Shown: piece after piece, positions 1 to 12,000 of the stretch
How the letters are laid out: every line of letters begins with the position of its first letter
How positions within the stretch are numbered: the first letter of the stretch is position 1
Origin: Atrina japonica
Lineage: Eukaryota; Mollusca; Bivalvia; Pterioida; Pinnidae
Length of the DNA: 64,000 nucleotides
Reading direction: 5' to 3'
Assembly: GCA_030159075.1 (NCBI GenBank)
Contig: BROG01000922.1
Span: 155,820 to 219,819 of the forward strand
Notes under the pieces: generated by a model
What the model was told of the DNA's origin: nothing
Databases searched by the model: none
The model's input: only the letters and a program-made list of their open reading frames with translations
Translations under genes and position numbers: made by a program

Positions 1-117
1 ATGTACAGATATCATTTTCATTCGCAAGCTTTGTAGATATTGAATATAAAATTATGCATAAACAATTTGAAAAGTCTTTTGATCATTAGTTAGAGAGAAG
101 ATATGTGGAGTTACCTG

Positions 118-360
118 TTCGATGGCGGTTGTTGAGACGCCTGTACCAATTATGACGAGGATTCGTTCCTCACGTATTTCATTTTAATTTGACTGTGGAC
201 TCACGGCGGGTGTGACCGGTCGACAGGGGATGCTTACTCCCCCATGGCACCTGATCCCACCTTTTGATTTCAAGAGGTTCAAATTTGTCCTTTTTTACCA
301 GATTTGTACATATATCCCGGGCATTCAAATGATTTATACTTTGGTATCTGAGATTTCCTA
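118..360 (+). mobile_element. Solo 3' tail of Penelope-like element family 1 (PLE-1)
   Basis: This stretch matches the non-coding 3' tail seen after the RT ORF of the PLE-1 copies at 56.6 kb and 45.1 kb. It starts at the GGCGGTTGTTGAGACG segment that encodes the RT C-terminus and stop. It continues through GGCGGGTGTGACCGGTCGAC and the CCTGATCCCACC segment, and ends at the diagnostic ACTTTGGTATCTGAG. Only the last codons of the RT are present, so this is a heavily 5'-truncated insertion. The match was recognised by eye across about a dozen copies in the window. Confidence 0.8.
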
Positions 361-378
361 GGTCCGTTTCATTCGCCT

Positions 379-1250
379 ACTTTTTGCGGCTTTAGATGAA
401 GATGCAAAATGCCAAGTGTAGTTAAAATGACAAACCAGTTCTTCAGAAGAAGTAAAACAAATGTCTTAAATTTGACAAAATAAATTATTTTTCTGTATAT
501 TATGTGCCTGTGACTTTGACCTTTGAACTCCTGACATTGTCATTGTGTCAAAATGATCCTTATTTAATCCCTAACAACTTTCTAATATAACGTTGTATAC
601 AAAGATAAATCAGTTTCAAGTTTTAATACATTTGTATAAAACCTTACCCTCTGTTTTTGAAGCGCCCGTAGTGAACAATTTATGAACAAATTTCATTTTC
701 TTTCGCTAACTTTGTATATATTGACTTTACAATCATGCATGAAAAACTCAGTCATCTGACCATTGATTCATAAGAAGACGTTTAAAGATGGACCACATTT
801 GGATCTTTTTGGCCCTGTTTGGCCCCTATGGATACTAGCCCTTTTTTCATTTACAAACTTTATGCGGCTTCACATGGGGATGCTGCATCCCAAGTGTGGT
901 TAAAAATGACTCATTGGTACTTGAGAATTCGATAAATTTCTAAGATTTGACAAAGATCTTATATTTTCTCTTTACGTAGGTGCAAACTATGTAAATATTG
1001 ACTTTTGAAATATGACTTTCAAAATTTTGTATGCATGATTGTTCAAATCTTGCATACAAAATTTCGAAAGTCATCTGATCATTGGTTCGTGAGAAAAACT
1101 TTTAAAGGTATACCAATGTTTGATCCTTTTTAAGGTCCCTATGGTTCCTAGCCCGTTTTCATTTACAAACTTTATGCGGCTTTACATGGGGATGCTATAT
1201 GTCAAGTTTGGTTAAAATTAGTCCACTGAATCTTCAGAAAAAGTCGACAA
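379..1250. repeat. Degenerate tandem repeat, about three units
   Basis: The phrase TGCGGCTT followed by a GGGATGC-type segment and a CCAAGTGTGGTTAAAA-type segment recurs with anchors near 385, 863 and 1175. Around it recur CATTTACAAACTT, 'ATTGACTTT', and a GATCCTTTTTGGCCC-type segment. Spacing is about 478 and 312 bp and copies are diverged. A near-perfect inverted repeat (GACTTTCAAAATTTTGTATG against its reverse complement) lies at about 1011-1062. The family was not identified; no coding potential was seen. Confidence 0.55.
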
Positions 1251-1870
1251 TTAGTACATGTTAACGACGCACGATAACAAACAAAAGACGACCGCAGTAT
1301 GTGACTGTGCCTTCGAATCAGGTGACGCGAAAATAATTTTACTTTTGTCAAAAACTTTTACTGTTTTACTGTTTTGCAGTCACTAACCACGTCAATTTTT
1401 AAAAACTAACATGCCTGTGTAGAAAAAAATATACTGACCGTTAAGATACCAATCGACTTATAGTAATTCACATCTACCCCTTGTCATGATATTAAAATCA
1501 TACGCACACACACACTTTTAGTTTATAGTGATTCCATCTCCCACCATGTTTTACTTCGTATTTACTGCAACAAGGTGCCATATATTTTTATCAAAGTCCC
1601 AAGATCAGTGCGCTGTATTTTCTGAACCGTTCTGGATCTCGGAAATGCCGTATTGACTCTTTTGTATTTCTTGTTTATGTTCATATGTTTGGAAATTTTC
1701 ATTTATTTCTTAGGCTTCGAAGTGTTCAGGTGTAATTTTGGACATCCATAATTCACTTAACCGACCTATATAATAAATTGCTTATTCACTATAAATACAA
1801 TAGTCTTTATTATCAACAGAAACGTCTTATTGTTTTCAATTCGGAAAATCATATATATTTTCCCCGATAG

Positions 1871-1879
1871 TATATATAT

Positions 1880-1964
<85 letters not shown>
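1871..1964. repeat. (TA)n microsatellite
   Basis: Almost uninterrupted TA dinucleotides, broken once by ACATG. It is the source of a spurious Tyr-Ile-repeat ORF on the minus strand. Confidence 0.97.
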
Positions 1965-1967
<3 letters not shown>

Positions 1968-2369
1968 CGCATCTTGTAATCCGATGTTCGCTTTAATCTG
2001 ATTAAATAATATGGTCCTAACATATTCTACTATTACTTGTATTACTTGTATTCCAAATAGACATAATTACATTATTGGGACAGCTTGTATATCGATGTTA
2101 CTTGTACACTCAACCCCAGCCTATGGCCATTTAATGTTCATATAAATATCTAAATGATCTAAAATGTTTTAAATATAAATAGCTGCTTTGCAAAAGAAAT
2201 TGAATTTATTCTCACCGTGTCTCTTTTTCCACGAAATATATATATATTCTTATTACATTCAACAAAAATGTTATACAATCCGACCTCTGTTTATTCCGAT
2301 TGTTTTACAATTCTGAAGACAGATTATATTATATACTATATCTATATATTACTTCAATTCATTTCATAC

Positions 2370-2412
2370 CTGCAATAGCGCAAATGATAGCTCCAACAAA
2401 TGCTGCCTTCAT
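2370..2412 (-). CDS. Putative signal-peptide first coding exon of a secreted protein
   Basis: On the minus strand an ATG opens a short exon encoding MKAAFVGAIICAIA, followed by a canonical donor (GCAG|GTATGA). A Lys followed by an uninterrupted hydrophobic stretch with small residues is what a cleavable secretory signal peptide looks like. Ending such an exon in phase 1 right at the signal peptide is common in genes for small secreted proteins. A TATA-like sequence lies about 60 nt upstream. No following exon could be recognised between 1 and 2369, so the rest of the gene would lie to the left of the window or behind a long intron. This is inference from a short sequence and could be chance. 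Confidence 0.45.
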
Positions 2413-2471
2413 TGTGTTAATAGTATAGTGGTTCTTTGTCGTAGTTAAACAGTTAAACGCGAATTCCGATC

Positions 2472-2478
2472 ATATATA
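2472..2478 (-). promoter_or_regulatory. Possible TATA box for the signal-peptide exon
   Basis: TATATAT on the minus strand, about 60 nt upstream of the ATG at 2412. A start site about 30 nt downstream would leave a leader of about 30 nt. The sequence context is very AT-rich, so the support is weak. Confidence 0.3.
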
Positions 2479-3814
2479 GTCTTAGTTACGGTACCCTCAA
2501 GGAAGTGACTAGATATGTAGTTAACTGAATGCCGATAACATGGAATGATTACAGTACAATAAAAAAACAACAGTTTATACTTTGATAAATGCATAACGTG
2601 TTTTGAAATTGTGTAAATAATGAAATAGCTTTAACTAGTACTAATCTCAGTATACCCCATACATATCCTCTTTGTATGTTCAAGATTACGTGATAATTCC
2701 CTCATCATGATAGGACATTTGAATGAAGGAACGTCATGTCCAGAGATGTGCTTATCTTGAAGAGGCTTGGATTACTTGCGAATTCCACGAAGATTAAATG
2801 ATATATATATATATACGAATGGTTCTCCGATATGACAAACTTCACAGGAAAAACATCGTTTTATTCCTCACTGGATACACGTAACATAGGTACGGTTACA
2901 AGTAGGAATAATAACACTAGTCATTGTTAGGATTTCGGTTCATGAGATTTTAAAAATGTCAACACATTTCAATCGTCTTTGCTTTTCTAAGAACCTATTG
3001 ATTCTAGCATACTTATTTTCGCAAACAAAACTTTACTTGGAAATATTTCCTATCAACTTTGGTTTTAATTTATTTAGCGATAGAAAAGATCGTCTTGATC
3101 GTTTTGGCCTACTTGTAAAAACTGTAGCTTTGGTATTGTTAATATTATGTACTTGAATACCTGCATCTTTCAAACTAATGCCACAGAAACTTTCGATAGC
3201 TGTAATTAGTTAAATAAAGCTTTGAAACATAGGATATCTGACCATGCTTATCAATAGTGAATGAATCATCCAAGTGTTATTTTTTATAAAAGTTTTTAAA
3301 ACGCGTTGAGTCTAGAAAGGATTTTCAAAACTTTCAAAACACAATCGTATTATTATTAATAAAGATTAATCACATTACCAATAGAAACGGGGGATGGACA
3401 TCTATAATAGGTTCAGATCGGAAATGTACTTTATAATTCTATTGGGGACGAATTGCATTGTCTATTAGAATGTACCTTTTAGCTACTAAAAGTTGTTATA
3501 TATACATATATAATATAATATTTATATACAGTCTCCAGCGAGGTAGACGGCATCTTAAAAACAAATGTCTTGCAAACAAATATCTGTCAAATAATGAAGA
3601 TTCCGTGATTTTCCTGAACAATCTGTGTCGAAAATAAAAATAAAATAAAATGTTATTGAAAAATATACCATGGCTTGATTTTCAAAGTTAACATTAGGAC
3701 CTTAACACAGAATAAGATACATCGTTATTCAAAAAGGAAAATTGGGGTGTTGCAGTTAATAAAGAATATAGATATTGCAAATACTTAGTGATACAAAGTA
3801 ATCGCAAACAAGAC
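2479..3814. other. AT-rich intergenic DNA, nothing recognised
   Basis: Contains short ORFs without family resemblance, small TA runs near 2802 and 3497, and a partial TTTATATA-rich patch. No exon, RNA gene or repeat could be supported. Confidence 0.5.
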
Positions 3815-5430
3815 CATTATTGCGGAACGTTGACATCAAACGCGGTTTTCGATATCCCTGTGTCAATAATTTGTCAGTGAGTAGTTCACTTCTGTACATG
3901 AAATGATCATATGTTGAACACGCCCAAGCATATCGGATAATTTGTGAAATATAAATTCCATATGTGGGTGATATTACTACTTAAATGTGGAAAATTTACG
4001 ATAGGAAAGCCGCAATCGTCGCGTTTGTCATATAGCTTAGCTGTTAATTTCACGTCCGTGTCTGTTGTAAGTACAATATCTAATTATGAAGCGTGTGCCC
4101 TTGATTCTGTTGTATCTTTAATTTCTAGTTTGCTGGGATATATGGCATTGGCATATGTATGAAAACTGACATTATTAATTGACAAAACGTCAAATTAAAG
4201 GACACCGCTAGTTTTTACTTCTTTTGATTCAACAGTTTCTAAATGAAGTCTCCTTCGTATGAACAAAGGAACAGGTCAAGCAATAAAGGTTTGTTGAAAG
4301 ACCACGTCTCCGAATATTACAAATATATTGTCTATTACAAATATATTGTCCATTAGAAATTCCAGCATCTTTTTTATATCAGCTTCAGTGTAGTTATGTG
4401 TAGAATCAGAGAGGTGTTGGACAAAATATGTATCAAGATAACCAATCACTAATTTTAGGGTACTACCTTTAGTGAGAAAACAGAGAGAAGTCGTATGTTT
4501 TAATATTGTGAATCTGAGAAAAATGTTGTGCCTTTAAATTTTCTAAAAGTTTAGAATTTTTAAGTATCCCCATCAGATTTACAACGTTTCTTGAATTAGC
4601 AACAGTACAGTATTGCTGAAGTTTTTCCTTTGCGGCTATCTGTATCTTGGTAAGGAGTTAGAATAAAGGGTTGGTGGAACATTTGCTGGATCCTGTTGTG
4701 TACCTCTGCCTATATGGGGTTTTGTGAAGTTTAGGTATTCAATATAAAACCGGTAGCTCAAAATCGGTATCGGTTGTAGGTACATCAAATGAACGTAATA
4801 CGGAAACGCGATTTTGAAGGATCTCGTCCTTTGAAAGTGGGCTACGTGTGTATGTAGGATTACCAGAATTCCTATGAAACCCTACTTTTTCTAATAAACA
4901 ATTATAGTAATGTGCCTTACGCATAAATATATATTATTTGAGGCTTTGTCTGCTGGGACCAGTACATATTGGTCATGTATTTTATCCAGCTCAGTTACTG
5001 CGTCTAGATCACTGAATACAGAGGAATAACGTGTAGTTCCTTTAAGTTTTCGAATACGAGATTTTATCAACCAACGTATTGCTTTTAGCAATTCCGACAA
5101 AGTGTCTGGTTCCACGTCTTCATGTTTGGCCTTTCGTATGGCATAATGTTTGACAGAATTCATAACTACAATGAAATTCTGTCGCCAATTAAAGGAACGG
5201 GCTTCGCGGTAAAATACGATGTTTGAGGTTTTCATTTTCAACAATAGAAACTTCACCGGTGATAACATGACCGATAGTATTATATTTGAAGGGAGATGAT
5301 GCACATTGTTTTGTAATTGAATAGCTTGAATGCGATGCTGGGTGTATAGCAAATTCTTGACAACTTTTCCCACTAATGAAAAATAATATAGAAGAAAATA
5401 CAATAGTTTGATGCTAGCTGTTTGACTTAT
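3815..5430 (-). pseudogene. PLE-1 copy A, decayed reverse transcriptase (minus strand)
   Basis: Read on the minus strand this is a PLE-1 RT with stops, frameshifts and deletions. The region just before the RT domain (5340-4891) is open and contains the SFNWRQNFIVVMNS and LVPADKASNN motifs. RT blocks PTYTRSPLSKDEILQN and FELP follow at 4924-4739, and degenerate YFVQHLSDSTHN and VVFQQT blocks at about 4450-4290. The segment that should hold the YIDD catalytic motif has been lost. The C-terminal part down to 3815 matches other copies (PHMEF, YRGKL equivalents) but the 3' tail is absent. A small duplication of the ATTACAAATATATTGTC segment occurs near 4320-4345. The copy is inactive. Confidence 0.8.
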
Positions 5431-5434
5431 TAGA

Positions 5435-6148
5435 ATCACCAGCCCTATCCCACGTATAAAGATGTACTCCAAGTGTGTAACCACAGTCTCTATATTTTTA
5501 ACCAATGCCTTCACAGCTCTCTCCTTGCTAGAAAACCACCTAACACTTTTAATATGACCAAGACGTGCAAACTCACTGTTGAGCAATTCACCGATTTCTG
5601 TGAGCTCTCGTCTGCGCTTTATTAAAAGAAGTAGGACTTAAAAAAAACTTAATAGTTGTTTCAAATACCGAAATGTAGCTGGGGTTTTTTTTGCATCGAG
5701 AATAGCTTGCTCTAGTTTAAAGGCAATGCAATGAATCTCTGTTGTTTCAGTAACAAATGCCCACAGGTTTTGAAAAACATCAGATTTTGAGGACCCAAAA
5801 TTAGCGGAGACACTTTTGACACAAACAAGCTTTGGACCATCTGTATCATGTCGCCAGCTTTAAATCAGAAAGTGCACACACATGCACTTGCGCTTAGCTT
5901 CTGCAGTCTTGTTCTACAATATTTACAAAAGTAGTAACAGGTAACATCTCTTCGACATCAACATATTTTACATAAACAGTTTCCTGCTCTAAAACACCTG
6001 TTTCTGTACAGCCATCAGACAAAATTATAAAATGTGATTTCTTACTCTTTTCAGAAAGTTTTCTTATTTGCTTAGTTATCCACTTTAAAAATAGTTTACA
6101 CCCTTTAACATTTATTAAATGTTCTCCAACATCAACTTTAATTTTTCT
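5435..6148 (-). pseudogene. hAT-type transposase-derived fragment (ZNF862-like)
   Basis: On the minus strand from about 6145, an open stretch of roughly 80 codons contains LFLKWITKQIRKLSEKSKK, HFIILSDGCTETG and EQETVYVKYVD. This resembles the region before the catalytic domain of hAT-derived ZNF862/C17orf113-type proteins. After a stop and a short gap come a second block with EIHCIAFKLEQAILDAKK, then RRRELTEIGELLN and SVRWFSSKERAVKALVKN, which resembles the next part of the same family. The reading frame is broken by at least two stops or frameshifts. At about 5430 the sequence changes directly into PLE-1 copy A in the same strand, so one ORF (5586-4891) is a chimera of the two. Family assignment is from motif memory. 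Confidence 0.55.
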
Positions 6149-6224
6149 TTCTGACTGTTCAGGATATACAGGTCTTCACTATTATAAATCAAAGTAATGG
6201 ACTGGGTTGTTGTTTTGACAAAAT

Positions 6225-7225
6225 AAACATTGGATTCAAACTACAGTAATTCCATGTAAGTAAAAGTATTTCTGAAACAAATGCAAGATGAAATGAAAAT
6301 AAACTAACATGTGCCATGCAGACGTAAGACATTTAAATTAGGCCTACCACTGCCTCAAACATTTCAATTTCTCATTACAATTAACATGCATAAATAAAGT
6401 TAACACAGTAAGATTTATCAGAGTAACCGACGTTCTGATGTCTTTAGTTGAAACCTAACTAAGTATAACAAATTTACAAATTATATTTGATCAATTTGAA
6501 CTCCTATTATTTAGGACAATTAACTTATTATTAAGACATTGAAGAGTTGTCCAGATTTCTGTTATCTCTACAGGCAGTATACTGTACTGCAGTACTGAGT
6601 AATATGTCTCTCTGATCATCACAAATAAGGGTTGAACATCTTGACTTTTTTATTTAAAAAATCCCCCACAATCTAAATCAACTGAAGCGTAATATACCTA
6701 AATCTATTTTATTTCAACTTAGTAATACCTAAAAATATTTTATTTCAACTTAGCAATACCTAAAATTATTCTATTTCAACTTAGTAATACCTAAAATCAT
6801 TTTATTTTAACTTAGTAATACGTAAAATTATTTTATTTCAACTTAGTAATACCTAAACTTATTTTATTTCAGTCGGGTTTATAATTACAATAAAGTACCG
6901 GATAAACTTTGTTAGGAAAGTGAAACTGGTATTTATGATTTGTAGGTTGATGGATTCAATATATCGTTGCATTGCTTTTTACACGCAAAATGTAAAGAGA
7001 AACAAATCAAATCCTGTATTTATAAAGGAAATAAAAACACTTATAAAAAGTACTGAAATAGATTATTATTTTGACAAATTTAACATAGGATTCAAACTAC
7101 AGTAATTCCACTTATGTAAAAAATATTTCTGAAGTATAAGCAAAATAAAATGAAAAAAAAGTATGTGCCATCATGTATACATTAGGCATATACGTTAGGC
7201 CTACCACTGCTTTAAACATATGCAT
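6225..7225. repeat. Direct repeat pair flanking a 31-bp minisatellite
   Basis: The segment around 6231-6360 (GGATTCAAACTACAGTAATT, then TATTTCTGAA, then GTGCCAT, then TTAGGCCTACCACTGC) recurs at about 7086-7222 in the same order and orientation. This makes a direct repeat of about 140 bp with an offset near 855 bp. Between the copies lies the 31-bp array described separately. No ORF of interest was seen. Confidence 0.75.
6698..6875. repeat. 31-bp minisatellite, about six units
   Basis: The unit CTAAAATTATTTTATTTCAA plus CTTAGTAATAC starts at 6698, 6729, 6760, 6791, 6822 and 6853, exactly 31 bp apart. Units differ by a few substitutions and the last one degenerates into the flank. Confidence 0.95.
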
Positions 7226-7819
7226 CCGAGCAGTAAAGGCATATGTGGTTTTTCAGATTTTATTCAAGTATAATAAACATCAACCTACAATAAATAATAC
7301 ATATATTATAGAAAATGCAGTACAACAAAATATTTGATAAAGAAAGTGTAGAGTTGACAATAAGTTGCCAGATGACGGTTTAAGACAAAAATTGAAACAC
7401 AATGTTCTGCAAATAGATTGACCTCTGAACTTTACAAACATAAACTAGTACTTTAAGACTTTAACTGCAAAAACCCATTAAAGTATAACATTTGCAATAA
7501 AAATAATGATAGATATCAAAAGCTATTAAGGTAATGTAACATATAAAACAATTACATACCATCAGATGTAACAGATGCAGCCTGGATGGATAACGACGAT
7601 TTCAAAACGAAATACTGCTCTATCTTATATAGTACAAACGGTAAGCTTTATAGTAATAACGATTATACGATTGGCTAAATAGAGAATAAATAAAGCTTTT
7701 AAATAACCCATAAGAAAAGAGCCCAACAACTCAATCCGGGTGCGCAGTAGACATACAGATTGTTATAGATTTAAGATTCAATGTAATTAAACGAAAGATA
7801 AGTTAAGAATGTCAAAAAA
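7226..7819. other. AT-rich DNA, nothing recognised
   Basis: No exon, repeat or RNA gene could be supported in this stretch. Confidence 0.5.
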
Positions 7820-8078
7820 TTTTAGATACCAAAGTATAAATCAATAGAATGTCCAGGATAAACAATATTGCAACGAGGATTCGTTCCTCACGTATTTTAT
7901 TTGGACTTGACTGTAGACTCGCGGCGGGTGTGACCGGCCAACAGGGGATGCTTACTCCTCCATTCACCAGACCCCGGCTCTTGGTTTCCAGAGGTACATA
8001 TTTATCCATTTGTACAAAATTTGTCTTTGTATCGGTCTCCTAGACATCCTAGGGATTTATGCTTTGGTATCTGAGATT
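7820..8078 (+). mobile_element. PLE-1 3' tail with an inverted terminal fragment in front
   Basis: A plus-strand PLE-1 tail runs from about 7868 (ACGAGGATTCGTTCCTCACG) through GCGGCGGGTGTGACCGGCC to the terminal CTTTGGTATCTGAGATTTG at about 8078. Immediately to its left, 7824-7860 holds the terminal ~37 bp of another tail in the opposite orientation (GATACCAAAGTATAAATC). The two are head to head. The tail carries a small change in the CATGGCACC region. Confidence 0.8.
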
Positions 8079-8085
8079 TGTTTTA

Positions 8086-9023
8086 TATATATAACATTGT
8101 ATGAAAAACACAAATATTACATGATAATTTGTTCTGGCGTGCTAAATCCACTACCTGAAATCAGAATGCAAAGATGTACAATCTACTGTCGTCAAAACTG
8201 TTCGCTTAAGAAACTCATACCACTAGTATGTGGGACTCAAACTCGCGCTAAAAACAGGAGATGCACTTCATGTTTTAATGTGCAATCGTGCTTGATCACG
8301 GAGACCCAATTTTCCTAGATCTATAGAAACGGTTCGGTCGCGCAAATAGTGGATACTTATGATAGTTACTTTCCCATCTAAAAATATTAAGATACCCTGT
8401 ATTAAAACTCACTGAACCACACACGAGACGTATATATGACATTTCGTGGGCTTGGGGAAAGGAAAATATAATATCCAACTTGAATTACCAATTTTGTACT
8501 GAAGAGCCACTGGCGATATATATATATATATATTGTGGTACTTGAACGAATGCAGTGGTATTTTGACCACACTTGATATAATGACACATGATATAGCAGC
8601 ATTTTTGGTTAAAGGCAGAAATTTCATGGAAAAATTTACATCCATGTTAATTGATTTGATATAACAGCATATGTTATATCATTTATGCAATCATAATAAA
8701 TTGAGGTTTAATATTTAATAGGGATATAACAACAAAGGATGTTCATGCAAAGTTATACTGGCGCCAAGCCTGGAAATTTGATATGAAAGCATATTTGATA
8801 TAACGGCAATTTTAATGAATCCCAACCTGGCTGTTCACTCGAATTTACTTTAGATCGTTTTCCAACGCGTATGTTGCAAATCATTTTAGTCATAAGCATG
8901 AGAAAGAATGTCTAAATATAGATCACTATCCAATCATTTCTTTACCACGTGACAAAAAGTAACTGTCCTATTACACGTATTAACCTAACCGTTTTCTACC
9001 CATATTATCATTGTGTTTTACGG
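8086..9023. other. Upstream region of the lectin gene
   Basis: AT-rich. The phrase 'TTGATATAACAGCAT' or close variants recurs between 8570 and 8810, suggesting a small decayed repeat. A short TA run lies at 8516-8532. No convincing promoter motif for the lectin gene could be fixed. Confidence 0.4.
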
Positions 9024-9051
9024 ATGACAGTACGCGCGACCATTATGAATA
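9024..9051 (+). CDS. Lectin gene exon 1 (start codon)
   Basis: ATG followed by eight codons and one extra base before a perfect donor (GTAAGTATT). The start was chosen because the phase-1 end joins exon 2 so that the hydrophobic segment is in frame. Another in-frame ATG lies at 9045. Confidence 0.7.
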
Positions 9052-12000
9052 GTAAGTATTTCTTTCTTATGTACTTATTTTAGTATCAAAACTTTCATCT
9101 GTTTTTAGTTTTACTTTGGGTTTTTTATATTTAGTTTTGTTTTAATTGTCGTTGGTGTTCCTGCTGCTGTATGATAATACTTTAAATACAGATTTGCCCT
9201 GAAGTACAATTTTGTTATTTTCAATTTAATTTTAAAATGATTTATACGTTTAGTTGTTCTTAATAATTTATTATCAACTATTTCATCTGTCCAGCACGCT
9301 AAAGAACCCTCACTGTTCAATGACCGTAAATGCCGAGCATAGGACAGAATTTGAAGCCCTTCATCGCCGTTTGGTGACGTCTCCGTATTAGTGACACGCT
9401 TGAGTAGGATGTTAAACAACAATACCATCAACAGGAAGGCGTAGTGTTACTTGCTAGACATTGTTTACCAATATTTCAATTTAATCCAAAACGCAGGAAA
9501 TATCACCATTACGATCAACAATATTGTGACTAAACTGTAATCAAATATTTTTCAAAGGTTACCATTGATGTTCAGTGGCGGATCTTGTTCCTCATCTCAA
9601 TGTGTATATTTTACACGTTTTCTTTACAGTTTTCTCTAACTCGGCTATATAGAAATAAGTTAGTATTGTGGTTTTTCTGACAATACCAGGGAAACTGTCT
9701 TTTAAAGGCTGTAAATTGCATCTAAAGAATGAATTAATATAAATATTATAAACGTAATACCAAAGTCATAATGCTCAAGACGATATCGTTTCTGTCAATA
9801 AGACTTCATCAGTTGAGCTCCAATTTGAAATGTATGTGTATTTTCTAAAGACAACGTGGTATCATACAAGGCCAAATAATGTCTCTAAAAATATAGCCGA
9901 AATCCGTCTAAATAATTATTTATCTCGCATGTTTTATTTTCAGTTTTCTTGATAATTGCTGTCGTCATTTTTGGAATTTTTACTATCAGATTAATCGAGA
10001 AGAGGAGAATTTCAGATTCACCCGACATCGCAGGTACAGTGATTTTATATACCTTAAGTCCGGTGTTAATTACCTAATTATTCAATACTAATCAATTACA
10101 TATCTAACGATATCCCGACATTAGTTACAATTACAACATGTGGTTGAGGTCAATATTTGGATATATTATTAGTAATATCGCTATAGAGCAAATTATGCCG
10201 GTTACTAACAGTTGTATTAAAAGGGCAAAAATGGCCGAAATCTCGCTAAAACTTACAAATTCCTTTTTTCATGAAACAGTGGCCAGGTGGGTAGATATCC
10301 CCCATCTTCCCACTTTCATACAAAGATAAATGAGAAAGTTGTTTGGAATTATCATTATGTAAGGAGCATTTTGATAAAATATTAATATCGTTGGGTCACG
10401 ATAACAGGTACACAAATAAACATATAAATTTTTCGCCATATGTTTACTTTTCCTACTACATTTCAAGAACCAGTGGGTCGTCAATGTTTGTCTAAACTGA
10501 CAGAATGCATTCCCATGAAAAGCTTCATATAGTTTGTCGGTGAAATTGACTGACCAAAAGGGTTCCAAAAAGAGGCTATAACTTATTTCATTTTAAAAAT
10601 CTGTGTATATGAGTGATGCCTCATTAAGGGCCTACCTCAATAACATAGAAAAGAGTTCATACATATTGAAAACTGATTTGTATACACAGGTTTATATAAA
10701 GATCGTTTAACAAAATTGCAATGTTAAAGAACACTTGCACACAAGTAAACGGATAATATATGTCATATTTGAGACATTATCGACAAAACCAGTATATCAC
10801 TGTTAACCACACTTGACAATGTGTCCCCATGTTAAGCCATGAATATTTTGCGAATAAAAACGGGTGAGAACTAATAACAGAACAAATTCCAACTGGAAAA
10901 AAGATTAATTTATGAATCAATTTTAGAGATTGAGCAAACAAATATGTAGTAAAATTAACTTATGTAATAAAAATAAAATAAAATTTAATGTTGTAAAATC
11001 AGTCTGAAAAGTGATGATGATTTCGCCGAGCGACCTTGGTCCGTCGTTGAACAATTCTTGTTATCACTATTTCTCAGAAAGCGATTTTTTTAATTGGATC
11101 TTTTTAAAATTCGACATATAGGTTCCCCTTGTGATCTAGGTGTGCACTGAACATTTTCAGGAGGGTCGAACTATAAAATGACTATAGGCGGCAGTTATTG
11201 ATAGTCAACGTTTGTTATCTCTATTTTTTCAGAAAGTTCATATCGGATCTTTAAAAAATTTGACATAAAGGTTTTCCAGGAGGTCTAGTTTTTGCATTGT
11301 TCATTTTCAGGAAGATCGGACCACAAATTGGCAGCAGGTGGCCATCTTGGTTTTTGACAGCCAAAGTTTGTTATCTCTATTTTATCAGCAAGTACTTATG
11401 GGATCTTATGAAATTAGACATGTAGTTTATATTTATAGTTGTGCACTTTATATTTTCAGAGTGATTGGAAAATTATATGGCCATCTGCAGGGTCATCTTG
11501 GATTTTGACAATTGAATTATGGTATCTTTTTTTCAGAAAGTACTGAAGGGATCGTAATGAAATTATTTTGACATTTAGGTTCTCTTTGAGGTCTAGTTAA
11601 GCACTTCATTTTCAAAAGGGTCGGATTACAAAATGGCTCGTCAGGTCTGCATCTTGAATTTTGACAAAAGAAGTTTGCTAACCCAAATTCTTGAAGTACT
11701 GAAGAATTCTGGAAATTCATTATGACAGTTCCCCATGGGGCCTAGTATTACACTCTCAGATAGATCAAAATTCAACATGGCCGACAGGCGGTCATCTTGA
11801 ATTTTGACTGTTGAAGTTTGTTACCACTATTTCTCAGAATAAAAATATATTGAATAAACGTTCTTGAAATTTGACTTTAAAGTTCCTCTTAGAAATAAGC
11901 AATCTTGAATTAGAACAGCTCAAGCTTGGTATTTTCATAAACATGTCAGAAACCACTTGACAAATAGTTTGGTTTTATTTCAAATTCACCCACAAAATAA

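Noticed and set aside
1766..2023. ORF rich in Tyr-Ile repeats (also at 34992, 35065, 60671, 62533 and 62676)
   Set aside because: Translation of TA and TG microsatellites; no gene.
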